From the NCBI GenBank assembly GCA_002842855.1, contig PHEE01000014.1:1-64000 (forward strand): 64,000 bases of DNA, given 5' to 3'. The translations under genes were made by a program, and so were the position numbers. This document shows positions 17,162-26,035 of this stretch, piece after piece; within the stretch, counting starts at the first letter, position 1; each line of letters begins with the position of its first letter. Below the pieces are notes generated by a model. The model did no database searches, had not been told where the DNA came from, and was given only the letters and a program-made list of their open reading frames with translations. This DNA comes from Alphaproteobacteria bacterium HGW-Alphaproteobacteria-4 (GTDB taxonomy: Bacteria > Pseudomonadota > Alphaproteobacteria > Rhodobacterales > Rhodobacteraceae).

Positions 17162-17656
17162 ATGGGTAAGATACTTCCCGCACTGCTTGCGCTGATCGGA
17201 CTAGGCGCCGGGCTTGGCGGCGGCTTCCTGCTGCGGCCGCACTCCGGCGAAACCGTTGTTTTGAACCCATGTGAGGCGCCTGAGTCTGCCGCTGCCGCAA
17301 ATTCGCATGCGGAGAGTTCCGACCTCGGCGCGCGCAATTATGTAAAGCTCGCCAACCAGTTCGTGATTCCGGTGGTCGAGTCGGGGCGCGTCGCGGCGCT
17401 CGTGATTGTGTCACTTACCCTCGAAATAAAGGCAGGGGGCAGCGAGGAGGTCTACGCGGTCGAGCCCCGGTTGCGTGATGCATTGCTGCAAGTGCTGTTC
17501 AACCACGCCAATACCGGGGGCTTTCGTGGCGCCTTCACCGAGTCTGGCAACATGGACGCGCTTCGAAAAGCGTTGCTGGAAGCGGCCAAAAAGACCCTTG
17601 GCGCGACCGTAACGAATGTCTTGATCGCCGATATCGTGCGGCAGGACAACGCCTGA
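17162..17656 (+). CDS. FliL-like flagellar protein, first copy
   Basis: 164 residues: one N-terminal membrane anchor (ILPALLALIGLGAGLGGGFLL, about 4-24) and a periplasmic domain with FVIPVVESGRVAALVIVSLT, EPRLRDALLQVLFNHANTGG and VLIADIVRQ at the end. This is the FliL fold pattern: membrane helix, linker, alpha/beta domain related to stomatin-like modules. A second FliL-like gene is at 27019-27507. Each differs in sequence, so they are ancient paralogues. Its stop abuts the convergent neighbour's stop in the palindrome TGATCA. Confidence 0.75.
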   Translation: MGKILPALLALIGLGAGLGGGFLLRPHSGETVVLNPCEAPESAAAANSHAESSDLGARNYVKLANQFVIPVVESGRVAALVIVSLTLEIKAGGSEEVYAVEPRLRDALLQVLFNHANTGGFRGAFTESGNMDALRKALLEAAKKTLGATVTNVLIADIVRQDNA

Positions 17657-18025
17657 TCACACCCGTCGCGCGCGCGCGGCCCGCAGCTTCGCGGTGAGGG
17701 AAAGATCGATTTTCTCCAGTGCGTTGGTGCGACCGAGCGCGAATACCGCGCGTGCCCGGCAGGTTTCGGCCACCTTTGCCGCCTCGGCCAGATCGCTCTC
17801 GATCGCACCGCGCCGCGCTTCGGTCCATTGGCAATAGCGATCCAGCTGCGCGAAGTCGGATGGCTCGGCGGTGGCCATGTTGACCAGCCGGGTTGCGGCC
17901 AAATTGGCAAGAACAGTGCGGATCGACCGTTCGCGTCGTGTTGCGATGGCAAGATCCTGCAGCGCGGCATCACGCCGGATCGCGGCGATAGCCTGCAGCG
18001 TGGTGAGTTTTTGGTTCTGGGTCAT
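17657..18025 (-). CDS. FliJ-like coiled-coil flagellar protein (tentative)
   Basis: 122 residues, almost entirely helical with many Ala, Arg and Glu. It has no cysteine-rich or enzymatic motif. Its size, helical nature and position as last gene of the flhA-fliR-flhB operon fit FliJ, the small coiled-coil stalk of the export ATPase complex, but sequence similarity to FliJ is not obvious by eye. It overlaps flhB by four bases, so it is translationally coupled to the export apparatus. Confidence 0.45.
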   Translation of the reverse strand: MTQNQKLTTLQAIAAIRRDAALQDLAIATRRERSIRTVLANLAATRLVNMATAEPSDFAQLDRYCQWTEARRGAIESDLAEAAKVAETCRARAVFALGRTNALEKIDLSLTAKLRAARARRV

Positions 18026-19107
18026 GTGCCGCGCCTTTCGCGGGCGCGCTGGCGGATGCGCTCGGCAAAACGGATGGCGGCGGCGACTGCCTTGAAATGC
18101 TCGGGCCGGATCGCATGGCCGATTTCAATCGTCGCATAGATCGCCCGCGCCGTGGGGGGGTCGGAGTGGACAGGAATCGCAGCCTCTGCGGCTCGTTCGC
18201 GGATGCGTGCCGCAATCTCGTCAACGCCCTTCGCGACGCACAGCGGCGCATTCCGGCTGCCGCGCTTCCACATAAGCGCGACGGCGTAGTGGGTGGGGTT
18301 GACGATCACGACATCGGCCTTTGCCACGTCCGAAAGCATCCGGTTCGTTGCAATGTCGATTGCGCGGCGTCGTCGCTGGCCCTTCATGTGCGGATCGCCG
18401 TCAGATTGCTTGAGCTCGTCCAGCAGTTCCTGCCGAGTCATGCGGTGGCGGCGCAGATGTTCGGCGCGTTGCCAGAGGTAGTCGATGGCCCCGATACAGG
18501 CGGCGGTCAGCAGCATAAGAAAAAGGAACTCGACGACCAGACTGCCTAGCTCCGATACCGCCATGCCCGGCGACACCGCTTGCGACATCACAATTCGCGG
18601 CATTCGGTCATAAAGGAAGACCCCGAGGATGAGTGAGATCACCGAAAGCTTCACGAAGCTTTTGCCAAACTCGAATAGTCCGCCGCGACCGAACTTTTGT
18701 TTTGCATTTCCCAGCGGACTGATTCGGCTAAGCTTTGGCATCAGCTTTTCAGGTGCGAATACAATAGCTTGCTGCGCCACCAGCGCGGCAAACACAAGCG
18801 CCGTCGGCAGCAAAAACCAGGGCGCGATATGCCATAATATCCCCGTCAAAAGCCCCCCCAGTGGTGAGGACTGCCCGCCGAGGAGCAAAGGCGCAATGCT
18901 GTCGGCCTGATCCAGCAGAACCATGGCCTCTGTTCCAAGACCGCGAAGGCTGAACAGCCCAGTCCCTGCAGCAGCGATCAGCAGGCCGCCATAGGCCGCC
19001 GCAACATTGACCTCGGCGGAGCGCACCAACTCGCCCCGCTTGCGCGCCTCGGCGAGTTTTCGTTCCGTTGGCTCGTGTTCGCGCTCGGTGTCGCTGTCCT
19101 GGCTCAC
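18022..19107 (-). CDS. flhB: Flagellar export switch protein FlhB
   Basis: 361 residues. An N-terminal hydrophilic TEREHEPTERKLAEARKRGE is followed by four membrane helices. The cytoplasmic domain carries the autocleavage motif NPTH (VIVNPTHYAVAL, about 269-272) and KGVDEIAARIRERA. FlhB switches substrate specificity from hook to filament in concert with FliK. It overlaps fliR upstream by four bases. Confidence 0.97.
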   Translation of the reverse strand: MSQDSDTEREHEPTERKLAEARKRGELVRSAEVNVAAAYGGLLIAAAGTGLFSLRGLGTEAMVLLDQADSIAPLLLGGQSSPLGGLLTGILWHIAPWFLLPTALVFAALVAQQAIVFAPEKLMPKLSRISPLGNAKQKFGRGGLFEFGKSFVKLSVISLILGVFLYDRMPRIVMSQAVSPGMAVSELGSLVVEFLFLMLLTAACIGAIDYLWQRAEHLRRHRMTRQELLDELKQSDGDPHMKGQRRRRAIDIATNRMLSDVAKADVVIVNPTHYAVALMWKRGSRNAPLCVAKGVDEIAARIRERAAEAAIPVHSDPPTARAIYATIEIGHAIRPEHFKAVAAAIRFAERIRQRARERRGT

Positions 19108-19883
19108 GGTGCTACCTCGAATGGGTTGGCAAGGATCCTCGACAGATCATGATGCCAAAGTGCCAGCCCCGCGGGAACGCAAAGCGCAAGCAACATAAGC
19201 CCGCCCGCAGTCAGGGCCGGTGCGCCGACGAACGCCACCATCAGTTGTGGCATGGCACGGTTGATGGCGCCGAGCGCGACATTATAGACCAGCCCCGCCA
19301 GGACAAAGGGCGCTGCAAGCGTAAAGGCGAGCGCAAATCCCTGGGCAACGCCCTCTACACCCCAATACCGAATGCTCTCGCCGCCTGGAAATTGGCCCGC
19401 GGGCATCGCTTCATACGACCCGATGAGCGCGGCCGCGAGCGAGATGTGCAACCCCAGCATGACCGCGAGAGCAAGCCCACCCCAAGTCAGCAAATGGCCG
19501 ATTGCTGGCTGCGGCTCGCCCGTGCCGCCGCCAAAAAGCTGGGCGAGCGACGTCGCCTGTGCTGCGATTGTCCCCGCGATCTGAAGTGCCAGTACCATCA
19601 AGCGCAAAATTGCCCCAAGCGCCAACCCGGCGAGCGGCTCGCTGGCGATGACCACCCCCGGCACCGTACCTTTGGCGAGCATCGGTGCGATGTCGGCGCG
19701 CACTGCGGGAAGCACTATCAAGGTGAAGGCAAGCGCAACGACCAACCGCACCCGCGCGGGAATTGCGGTTTCACCGAAAGCGGGCAAAAGCGCCATTGCG
19801 GCGCCAACGCGCAGAAACACGATGAAGCCGGCAAGCAGGCTTTCCGCACCTAACCCTATTAGATCGTATAGTAATTCGTTCAC
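19104..19883 (-). CDS. fliR: Flagellar export gate protein FliR
   Basis: 259 residues, strongly hydrophobic with about six membrane segments. Family elements: FIVFLRVGAAMALLPAFGE near the N-terminus, KGTVPGVVIASEPLAGLALG, and VYNVALGAINRAMPQLMVAF. It is a component of the FliPQR export gate. The gene overlaps flhA and flhB by four bases on each side. Confidence 0.95.
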   Translation of the reverse strand: MNELLYDLIGLGAESLLAGFIVFLRVGAAMALLPAFGETAIPARVRLVVALAFTLIVLPAVRADIAPMLAKGTVPGVVIASEPLAGLALGAILRLMVLALQIAGTIAAQATSLAQLFGGGTGEPQPAIGHLLTWGGLALAVMLGLHISLAAALIGSYEAMPAGQFPGGESIRYWGVEGVAQGFALAFTLAAPFVLAGLVYNVALGAINRAMPQLMVAFVGAPALTAGGLMLLALCVPAGLALWHHDLSRILANPFEVAP

Positions 19884-21967
19884 GCGGAGACCATTCCGAC
19901 CAGCGCCGGGCGCGCATCCGTTCCGATTTCCTCGAAACTCAACACGGGCGCCGCAACCCCCTTTGCACCCAGCACGGTCTTGACGAAGCGGCGCCGACGC
20001 GCCGACGTCACGACACCGGGAAAGACCCCGTTTTCCGCGACGCGCGCAAGCCGGTCAGCGACGTTCATCGCAAGCCGATTGAACTTGTCCGGCGGCAGCG
20101 CGATGTCGCCCGGTCCCCTATCGGTGGGCAGTTGGTAAGTCGCGAACATGTCCTCCCACTCGGGCGCGAGCTGTAGCAGCGGGATGGAGCCATCGGCACG
20201 CCGAAGTTCGGCCACCAGCTGAAACCCCAGTCGTTGACGCACATGTTCGCAGATAGCTTCGGCGTTTTGCAGCCCACGCGCTTCGGCGATTGCTTCGAGG
20301 ATCAGCGGCAAGTTGCGGATCGAGACCCGTTCTTCAAGCAGCAGACGCAGCACGGTCAGCAGAAGATCGACCGGCACCTTGTCGGGGATCAATTCGTCAA
20401 ACAGTTTGCGCGTGGTTTCTGCGCGGAATGGATCGGACAGGTTCACCGCTTCATCCAGCAACCGGCGCAGCGCGCGCAGGCTGAGAAGACGGCTGAAGTT
20501 GCGCTTGATGACCTCAAGCAGATGCGTTGCCAGAACTTCGGTGGCACCGACCACGGTTGAGCCTGCCATTGCCGCCTCTTCCTGCATCGCGGGCGCCACC
20601 CAGCGTGCGGCGGCGCCATAGACCGGTTCGCGCACGTCGTCACCGGGTGGCAGAAGGTCGCGGTTGTCGGCGATCAACGCAAGAACTCGGTCGGGCAGCA
20701 GCCTGTCGCACGCCTGCTCCACGCCCTGAATGCGAATGCGGTACTGCCCAGGATCAAGCGTGCTGTCGTCGGTCAGCCGGATTTCGGGCAGAATCAGCCC
20801 GAAGCTTGCGGCGACATGATTGCGCATGTTGGCAATGCGAGCATCGAGCCCGGTTGCAGGATCAAGCGCCATCGCCACCAGATTGGGTGCGAATTCGACA
20901 TGGATTTCATCAATGTCGAGCACGTCGCCCAACGAGCGGCGGCGTGGTGTTGTATCGGGCAGCGGCATCTTCATTGCCTCGCGTGCGGCAAGTCGGCGCG
21001 CCGTCCGGTCAACCAGTGCCGCAGTTACCCCCAACCCCGCCGCACCCGCTATGAAGGGCAGAAACGGCAGGCCGGGCACCAGCGCAAAGAGCGCCATCAG
21101 GACGGCGACCGTCGTCAACGCCGCCGGGTACTTGCCCAACTGTCGAAACAATTCGATATCGGCTGCGCCCCGCGCCCCACCGCGCGAAAGCAGCAATGCA
21201 GAGGCAATCGAAATAATGACCGCCGGGATCTGGCTAACCAGCCCGTCGCCCACGGTCAGGATCGAGTAGGTATCAAGTGCGCGGCCAAGCGGCATACCGT
21301 GTACGGTTACCCCGATGATCAACCCCATCACCAGATTGAGCATGGTGATCAGAAGCCCTGCCACCGCGTCGCCCTTGACGAACTTTGACGCGCCGTCGAG
21401 AGAACCGAAAAAGGTTGTCTCCGCCTGTTCGCGTTCGCGGCGTGACTTTGCTTCGGTGTGATCAATGGCGCCGGCGTTCATGTCGCTGTCGATCGCAAGT
21501 TGTTTTCCTGGCATCGCATCGAGCGCAAAGCGCGCGCCCACTTCGGCCATGCGCCCCGCGCCTTTGGTGATGACGATGAAGTTGACGATCAGGATGACGC
21601 CGAACACCACGAGCCCGATCAGGACAGAGCCACCCATGATGAAATTGGCAAACCCCTCGATCACCTCGCCCGCGGCGCTTGTTCCGGTGTGGCCTTGGCC
21701 GATTATGAGCTTGGTCGAGGAGATGTTGAGCGACAGCCGCAGCATCAGCGAGGCGAGCAAGATCGTTGGGAAAGCAGAGAAATCCAGCGGTCTCTCGATG
21801 AACAGCGTGACCGTGAAGATCAGGATGGCGAGCGCGAAAGAGGTGGCGAGCCCGACATCGAGTACCCATGCCGGCATTGGCAGGATCATCATCACGATCA
21901 CCGCCATCAGCGCCAGGGCAAGCAAGATGGTGGGGCGGAAGATGCTCTGGAGCGTAAGCAACGGCAT
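19880..21967 (-). CDS. flhA: Flagellar export gate protein FlhA
   Basis: 695 residues. The N-terminal half is membrane embedded with eight predicted helices (PTILLALALMAVIVMMILPM first). It contains the FHIPEP-family segments FSAFPTILLASLMLRLSLNI and GDAVAGLLITMLNLVMGLI. The cytoplasmic C-terminal half has LTDDSTLDPGQYRIRIQG and MAGSTVVGATEVLATHLLEV. It is the export gate nonamer that receives substrate-chaperone complexes. It overlaps fliR by four bases and the transglycosylase gene by one. Confidence 0.98.
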   Translation of the reverse strand: MPLLTLQSIFRPTILLALALMAVIVMMILPMPAWVLDVGLATSFALAILIFTVTLFIERPLDFSAFPTILLASLMLRLSLNISSTKLIIGQGHTGTSAAGEVIEGFANFIMGGSVLIGLVVFGVILIVNFIVITKGAGRMAEVGARFALDAMPGKQLAIDSDMNAGAIDHTEAKSRREREQAETTFFGSLDGASKFVKGDAVAGLLITMLNLVMGLIIGVTVHGMPLGRALDTYSILTVGDGLVSQIPAVIISIASALLLSRGGARGAADIELFRQLGKYPAALTTVAVLMALFALVPGLPFLPFIAGAAGLGVTAALVDRTARRLAAREAMKMPLPDTTPRRRSLGDVLDIDEIHVEFAPNLVAMALDPATGLDARIANMRNHVAASFGLILPEIRLTDDSTLDPGQYRIRIQGVEQACDRLLPDRVLALIADNRDLLPPGDDVREPVYGAAARWVAPAMQEEAAMAGSTVVGATEVLATHLLEVIKRNFSRLLSLRALRRLLDEAVNLSDPFRAETTRKLFDELIPDKVPVDLLLTVLRLLLEERVSIRNLPLILEAIAEARGLQNAEAICEHVRQRLGFQLVAELRRADGSIPLLQLAPEWEDMFATYQLPTDRGPGDIALPPDKFNRLAMNVADRLARVAENGVFPGVVTSARRRRFVKTVLGAKGVAAPVLSFEEIGTDARPALVGMVSA

Positions 21968-22716
21968 CAGTCCACCATCGGTGCGGCGGCCGCGGTCAGC
22001 AGCCCGCCGTGGCCAGCTGCGCCGCGCGGCACCAGTGAACCAAGGCCACCCGGATTACCGGGCTGAAGCAACGGAAAGCGGTTAACGCGCGGCGCGTCCG
22101 GTGCTTGCGCGCCGTATGCCGCAAGCACGATGTCCGGGATATCCAGAGGCGCGGAAATGCCCAGTCCCGGTGGTGGCGGCGTTGTGCTCGTCAGATTTGC
22201 CAGGATGCGTTCGAAACGTGCCGTGTAGCGATCAGCGTATTCCGGCGTGCGGGAATGGTAGGCGCCCGCCGCCGCGCTCCAATTTCCCTTTTCGGCATAA
22301 AGTTCGGCGAGCAGACGCGCGGCGTATTGTGCGTTCACGAGCGGGTCGAACATTTGCTCGATCGAGCCGAAATTCTGACCGTGCCACTTGTAGTTGATCT
22401 GAAAACATCCAACGTCGAAGCTTCGGGCGCCACGGCCAAACGCGGCGAGTGCATAGGCCGTAGCCTCGTCGCGGGTGTCGAACCAAGCGTCGTCACCCTC
22501 CATATTGACCGCCCAGGGCCAGGCGCGAAAGGCTCCCTCGAGGGTGCGGCCGGTTTCGGTCAACGATATTGCGCGCATCACCGCAATCGGGACGCCACTT
22601 TGCCGCGACGCGATTTGGGTGACTTGCTCACAAATCTCGCTATTCGCGAAATTTGCCGCGGCAGGGTGTGCGACTAGCAGGATCGCAGACAAAACCATTG
22701 CCGAGATACGCACCAT
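21967..22716 (-). CDS. Flagellar lytic transglycosylase (SltF-like)
   Basis: 249 residues. Sec signal MVRISAMVLSAILLVAHPAA with likely cleavage near residue 22, then an SLT domain: GVPIAVMRAISLTETGR with catalytic Glu54, VGCFQINYKWHG, and AAGAYHSRTPEYADRY. It would cleave peptidoglycan so that the rod can pass. In Rhodobacter sphaeroides SltF plays this role with a FlgJ that lacks a muramidase domain, exactly the combination seen here. I chose ATG 22716 (RBS AAGGGAAG upstream, signal peptide at once) over 22779. It lies between the 766-residue gene and flhA. Confidence 0.85.
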   Translation of the reverse strand: MVRISAMVLSAILLVAHPAAANFANSEICEQVTQIASRQSGVPIAVMRAISLTETGRTLEGAFRAWPWAVNMEGDDAWFDTRDEATAYALAAFGRGARSFDVGCFQINYKWHGQNFGSIEQMFDPLVNAQYAARLLAELYAEKGNWSAAAGAYHSRTPEYADRYTARFERILANLTSTTPPPPGLGISAPLDIPDIVLAAYGAQAPDAPRVNRFPLLQPGNPGGLGSLVPRGAAGHGGLLTAAAAPMVD

Positions 22717-22808
22717 CGGGATTCTTCCCTTGCCTTCAGGCGCATGTTGCGCCCAGTCGAAAGCTACGCTCGCAGGCATTGAGATTTGGTAACCAACCCT
22801 GGCAAAGC

Positions 22809-25109
22809 TCAGCGATCAGCATTTTCGGCGAGCGCAAGATCGAGCGCGGCGCGTGCGTTGCGGCTTTCGGCGAGGAGCGTTCTTGTGGCTGCGAGTGACC
22901 CTGGCGCGTCGGCCGCATCGCGGGCTTCGGTTGCGGCAAGGCCAAGGGCTTTGACCAGGGCCATTTGTGGTGGAGTTCCGAGCCGCATTACCTCTGACCA
23001 GTCGCCCGCGCTCCAAGCCTCGGCACCTGCCAGATCCAATGCCTCCAACAGCAAATATGCGCGCCGCGCAGCATCGTGGTCGCCGGTCAGCCGCAATGCA
23101 TCGGCCCGCGCCCGGGCGGCCTCGGTACCAGAAAGGCCGGCGATTTCGGCAAGCGCCGCAGCGCCATCTTGCTGCATGATCGCGGCGCGTGCGCGCAGCA
23201 GGCGCCCGGCATCGAACCGGACAGCCTTGGGGCCGAGCACTTGGCGCGCCTCGGCGGGAAAACCAAGGACCAGAAGGCGTTCGGCGGTCTGCAACTGCAG
23301 CGGCCAGTCGTTCTGCTGCAAGATCATTGATTTGCTGCGAAAATACTCGGTTACAAAGGTCACTTCGTCGGGTGTTGAAGCAAGCTGGCGCAGCAGTTCG
23401 GCGGTGGTTTGCGCGATGAACTCGGGCGACGCGCCCTTGGGCATACGCCCCAACGCATCAAAGGCACGCACGAATAGCCCAGATGCGCCGGCGGCCAAGA
23501 TGTGCGCGCGGGCCAGGGTGGCACCGTCAGGCGCTTCGCGATGCTCGAAAGCAAGCGCCGCCACCGCCTCAACCAAGGCAAGATCAATCGAGGCACCCGA
23601 AGCGAGAAGCGAGTCGACATATAGCGCCAACGCGCGCGGAGCGTCTGGTCCGTTCTCGGCAATGATCGGGCCGAGCGCTGCTGCCGCTTGCGTGTGCGCG
23701 CCGCGTGCCATGTCAATATCGGCGTCGATCAGGCCAGTCGTAGACTCGTGGTTTCCGGGCGCACGGGTGATGGCATCGCGCACGGTGCGGGCAGCCGATT
23801 CTGCGCCCAAGGTGATAAGTCGCTCAGCCAGACGCGGCCCTAGCAGTAGCCGCAAATTCAGAGGCAGCAGCGAGAAGCCGCGCAAAACGGCATCAGTGTT
23901 CCGGGCATCACCGGGTTTCAGCTCGCGGTTTGAAAGAATCGCCCAAAGAGCGGCGGGCGAATCGCAATCGGCCATCTGCGTCAGTCGGGCGCCGGTTGCA
24001 ACCGCCCTGTCATCGATCACGGCAGCCATCGCGCGCAGAACGTCGCTGTCGACGGGATCAACCGCGAACCCGTCGAGCAGAGCAGCAACCTCGGCGCCCA
24101 TGCCGAGTGCAAGATACAGGCGCGCAAGCGCCAGAACGGCATCGGGAGATGGCTTGTCGAACTCGCCCAACAAGGCCGTCTGCGCAGATCCGATTTGCAG
24201 CGCGGCCGGGTGATCACTTGCCCAGGCGCCGACATCGACGGCGGCAGCGGGCAGGCAGACCAGACCGACGGGATTGAGCTGCTGGGCGGGCGGGCCGCCT
24301 TTTGCATCGCGGTCGAATACGGTTTCGGAACGCAGCGCGATATGGTCCTCGGGCCTATTCGGCGTCGCTTCGTGCGGCGCGTCGTTCTGGGGCGTCGTTG
24401 TGGAAGCCAACTCGGCGACGGGCTCAGAGAGGTCGCCGGGCAATGTGATCGTGACCAAACCTTGGCTTGCCGCTCGGCTGAGCTGTGTGAGCAGGTGCCC
24501 CTCAGCTTCGGTGACGCGCGGGTCCCGGATTGATGCCGCACTTTCGGATGCCACGTGATCTGCGGCGCTGGTTTCGGCCGTCAGTGGCGGTGCGGAGCTC
24601 TGCCAATAGTTACCGAGAAAAGTGTCGATAAAAGGTGAGCGGGTCGGCAGGCGGAGCGGCAACGAGGGGCGGCGCGCAGGGTTGTTCAAAGGATCTTGCG
24701 CGCCCGGCGATTCGGGGCTGAGCGGTGCCTCAAAACGCGACCCGACAGGCGCTGTGCCCGATACCACGTCCAGCACGATCGTACCGGGTTTGATTTCAAA
24801 CGCGGAGGCGTAGGTTCCAGACGCAACCTTCAGAGCCAATGTTGCAGCGGCCGGAGCCGTGACATCAAGAATCCGACGGCGCGGAATGAGATCGAATACG
24901 CGCGCGAGGTCGAAGACAATTTCGGGACGGGCGAGTTGAAGAGAGTAGCCGTTTTCGGTTCGGCCCATCCGCCAATCTGTCGGCGCCTCCAAATTCAGCA
25001 CCAACCGCGAAAACGTCGCGTGCTCTCCCGATTTGACCAGCACCGTTTCGGCCTGCGCGGGCGCCGTTAACAGCATGAGAGCTGCCGCAAGGTGCAAGAT
25101 CAGATTCAT
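22809..25109 (-). CDS. Large exported protein of the flagellar operon, unknown function
   Basis: 766 residues; I do not recognise a named family. Signal peptide MNLILHLAAALMLLTAPAQA. Residues about 21-120 form a beta-rich AMIN-like module (FSRLVLNLEAPTDWRMGR, ARVFDLIPRRRILDVTAP, GTIVLDVVSG). A Pro/Ser-rich linker follows (about 120-260), then a long Ala/Leu-rich helical-repeat region (about 270-760) resembling TPR/Sel1-type solenoids. Its ATG overlaps the motA stop by four bases, the spot where motB often lies, but there is no OmpA-type peptidoglycan-binding domain. A periplasmic motor or stator accessory, functionally like rhizobial MotC, is conceivable but unproven. Confidence 0.7.
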   Translation of the reverse strand: MNLILHLAAALMLLTAPAQAETVLVKSGEHATFSRLVLNLEAPTDWRMGRTENGYSLQLARPEIVFDLARVFDLIPRRRILDVTAPAAATLALKVASGTYASAFEIKPGTIVLDVVSGTAPVGSRFEAPLSPESPGAQDPLNNPARRPSLPLRLPTRSPFIDTFLGNYWQSSAPPLTAETSAADHVASESAASIRDPRVTEAEGHLLTQLSRAASQGLVTITLPGDLSEPVAELASTTTPQNDAPHEATPNRPEDHIALRSETVFDRDAKGGPPAQQLNPVGLVCLPAAAVDVGAWASDHPAALQIGSAQTALLGEFDKPSPDAVLALARLYLALGMGAEVAALLDGFAVDPVDSDVLRAMAAVIDDRAVATGARLTQMADCDSPAALWAILSNRELKPGDARNTDAVLRGFSLLPLNLRLLLGPRLAERLITLGAESAARTVRDAITRAPGNHESTTGLIDADIDMARGAHTQAAAALGPIIAENGPDAPRALALYVDSLLASGASIDLALVEAVAALAFEHREAPDGATLARAHILAAGASGLFVRAFDALGRMPKGASPEFIAQTTAELLRQLASTPDEVTFVTEYFRSKSMILQQNDWPLQLQTAERLLVLGFPAEARQVLGPKAVRFDAGRLLRARAAIMQQDGAAALAEIAGLSGTEAARARADALRLTGDHDAARRAYLLLEALDLAGAEAWSAGDWSEVMRLGTPPQMALVKALGLAATEARDAADAPGSLAATRTLLAESRNARAALDLALAENADR

Positions 25110-25975
25110 GCTGCTTCCTGCTTGATTGCCTTCAGAGCCTCTTCAAGCTCGGAAAAGCTCGGCCGGATGTGGTGCGGGGTGTTCTGGCGGCCAACCTCGA
25201 TGCAAATGTTGGTGGCGTGGTTGTGCAGGTTGGCAACGAGCACTTCGCGGATCAACTTGTAGAAATGGCTGTCTTCCTCCACCACCGATTTGACCTTTTG
25301 CGCGAAGGGCCCGGCAAAGCCGTAAGCCATGAAGACGCCGAGGAAGGTGCCGACCAGCGCGCCACCAATCATCTCGCCCAGAATCTCTGGCGGCTGGTCA
25401 ATCGAACCCATGGTCTTGATCACACCAAGCACGGCCGCAACGATGCCGAGCGCTGGCAGGGCGTCGGCAATCGCCTGAAGCGCATGGCTGCCCAGCAATG
25501 CGTGATGAAGATTGGCCTCGAGCTGCTTTTCCAGCACCTCTTCCACCTGATGCGGGTCGTCGTAGTTCATCGAGGCGGAGCGCAAGGTGTCACAAATCAG
25601 CCCGACGGCCTCATGATCCTTGAGGATTTTCGGGTACTTGCCAAAAATGGCCGAGATCTCGGGCGATTCAATGTGTTCCTCAATCGCGACCGGGTTCTGC
25701 CGCGCAAGCCGGATCAGTTCAAACAGCAGGCACAGCAGATCGCGAAAATCGGCGGGCTTCCATTTTGTGCCCCCGAAAACTTTCAGGACATCTTTGAGCG
25801 TGTGCTTGATCGTGGCGAAGTCGCTCGAAATTACGAAAGCGCCGACCGACGAGCCGCCGATAATGATCATTTCGTAGGGCAAGGAATGCAGCACGATTTC
25901 AAGGTGCCCGCCCGCCAGCACAAAGCCACCAAAGACCATCACGAAGATGACGATAATGCCTATGATGCCGATCAT
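25106..25975 (-). CDS. motA: Flagellar motor stator protein MotA
   Basis: 289 residues, the usual MotA length. Four membrane helices: MIGIIGIIVIFVMVFGGFVL at the N-terminus and PALGIVAAVLGVIKTMGS plus MIGGALVGTFLGVFMAYGF in the C-terminal half. The cytoplasmic loop contains LFELIRLARQNPVAIEEHIE. MotA and MotB form the proton-driven stator; motB is not in this window. I chose ATG 25975, with GGAGG seven bases upstream, rather than the ATG at 26023. Confidence 0.96.
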   Translation of the reverse strand: MIGIIGIIVIFVMVFGGFVLAGGHLEIVLHSLPYEMIIIGGSSVGAFVISSDFATIKHTLKDVLKVFGGTKWKPADFRDLLCLLFELIRLARQNPVAIEEHIESPEISAIFGKYPKILKDHEAVGLICDTLRSASMNYDDPHQVEEVLEKQLEANLHHALLGSHALQAIADALPALGIVAAVLGVIKTMGSIDQPPEILGEMIGGALVGTFLGVFMAYGFAGPFAQKVKSVVEEDSHFYKLIREVLVANLHNHATNICIEVGRQNTPHHIRPSFSELEEALKAIKQEAA

Positions 25976-26035
25976 GCGCTTGCCTCCGTCATGACCCGAA
26001 GCTTTGCAGATCGGCGTTAACAATAGCTGTGCACA

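Noticed and set aside
17162-17656. The first FliL-like gene as a frameshifted duplicate of fliL
   Set aside because: Both copies are intact, with membrane anchor and full periplasmic domain, and their sequences differ throughout.
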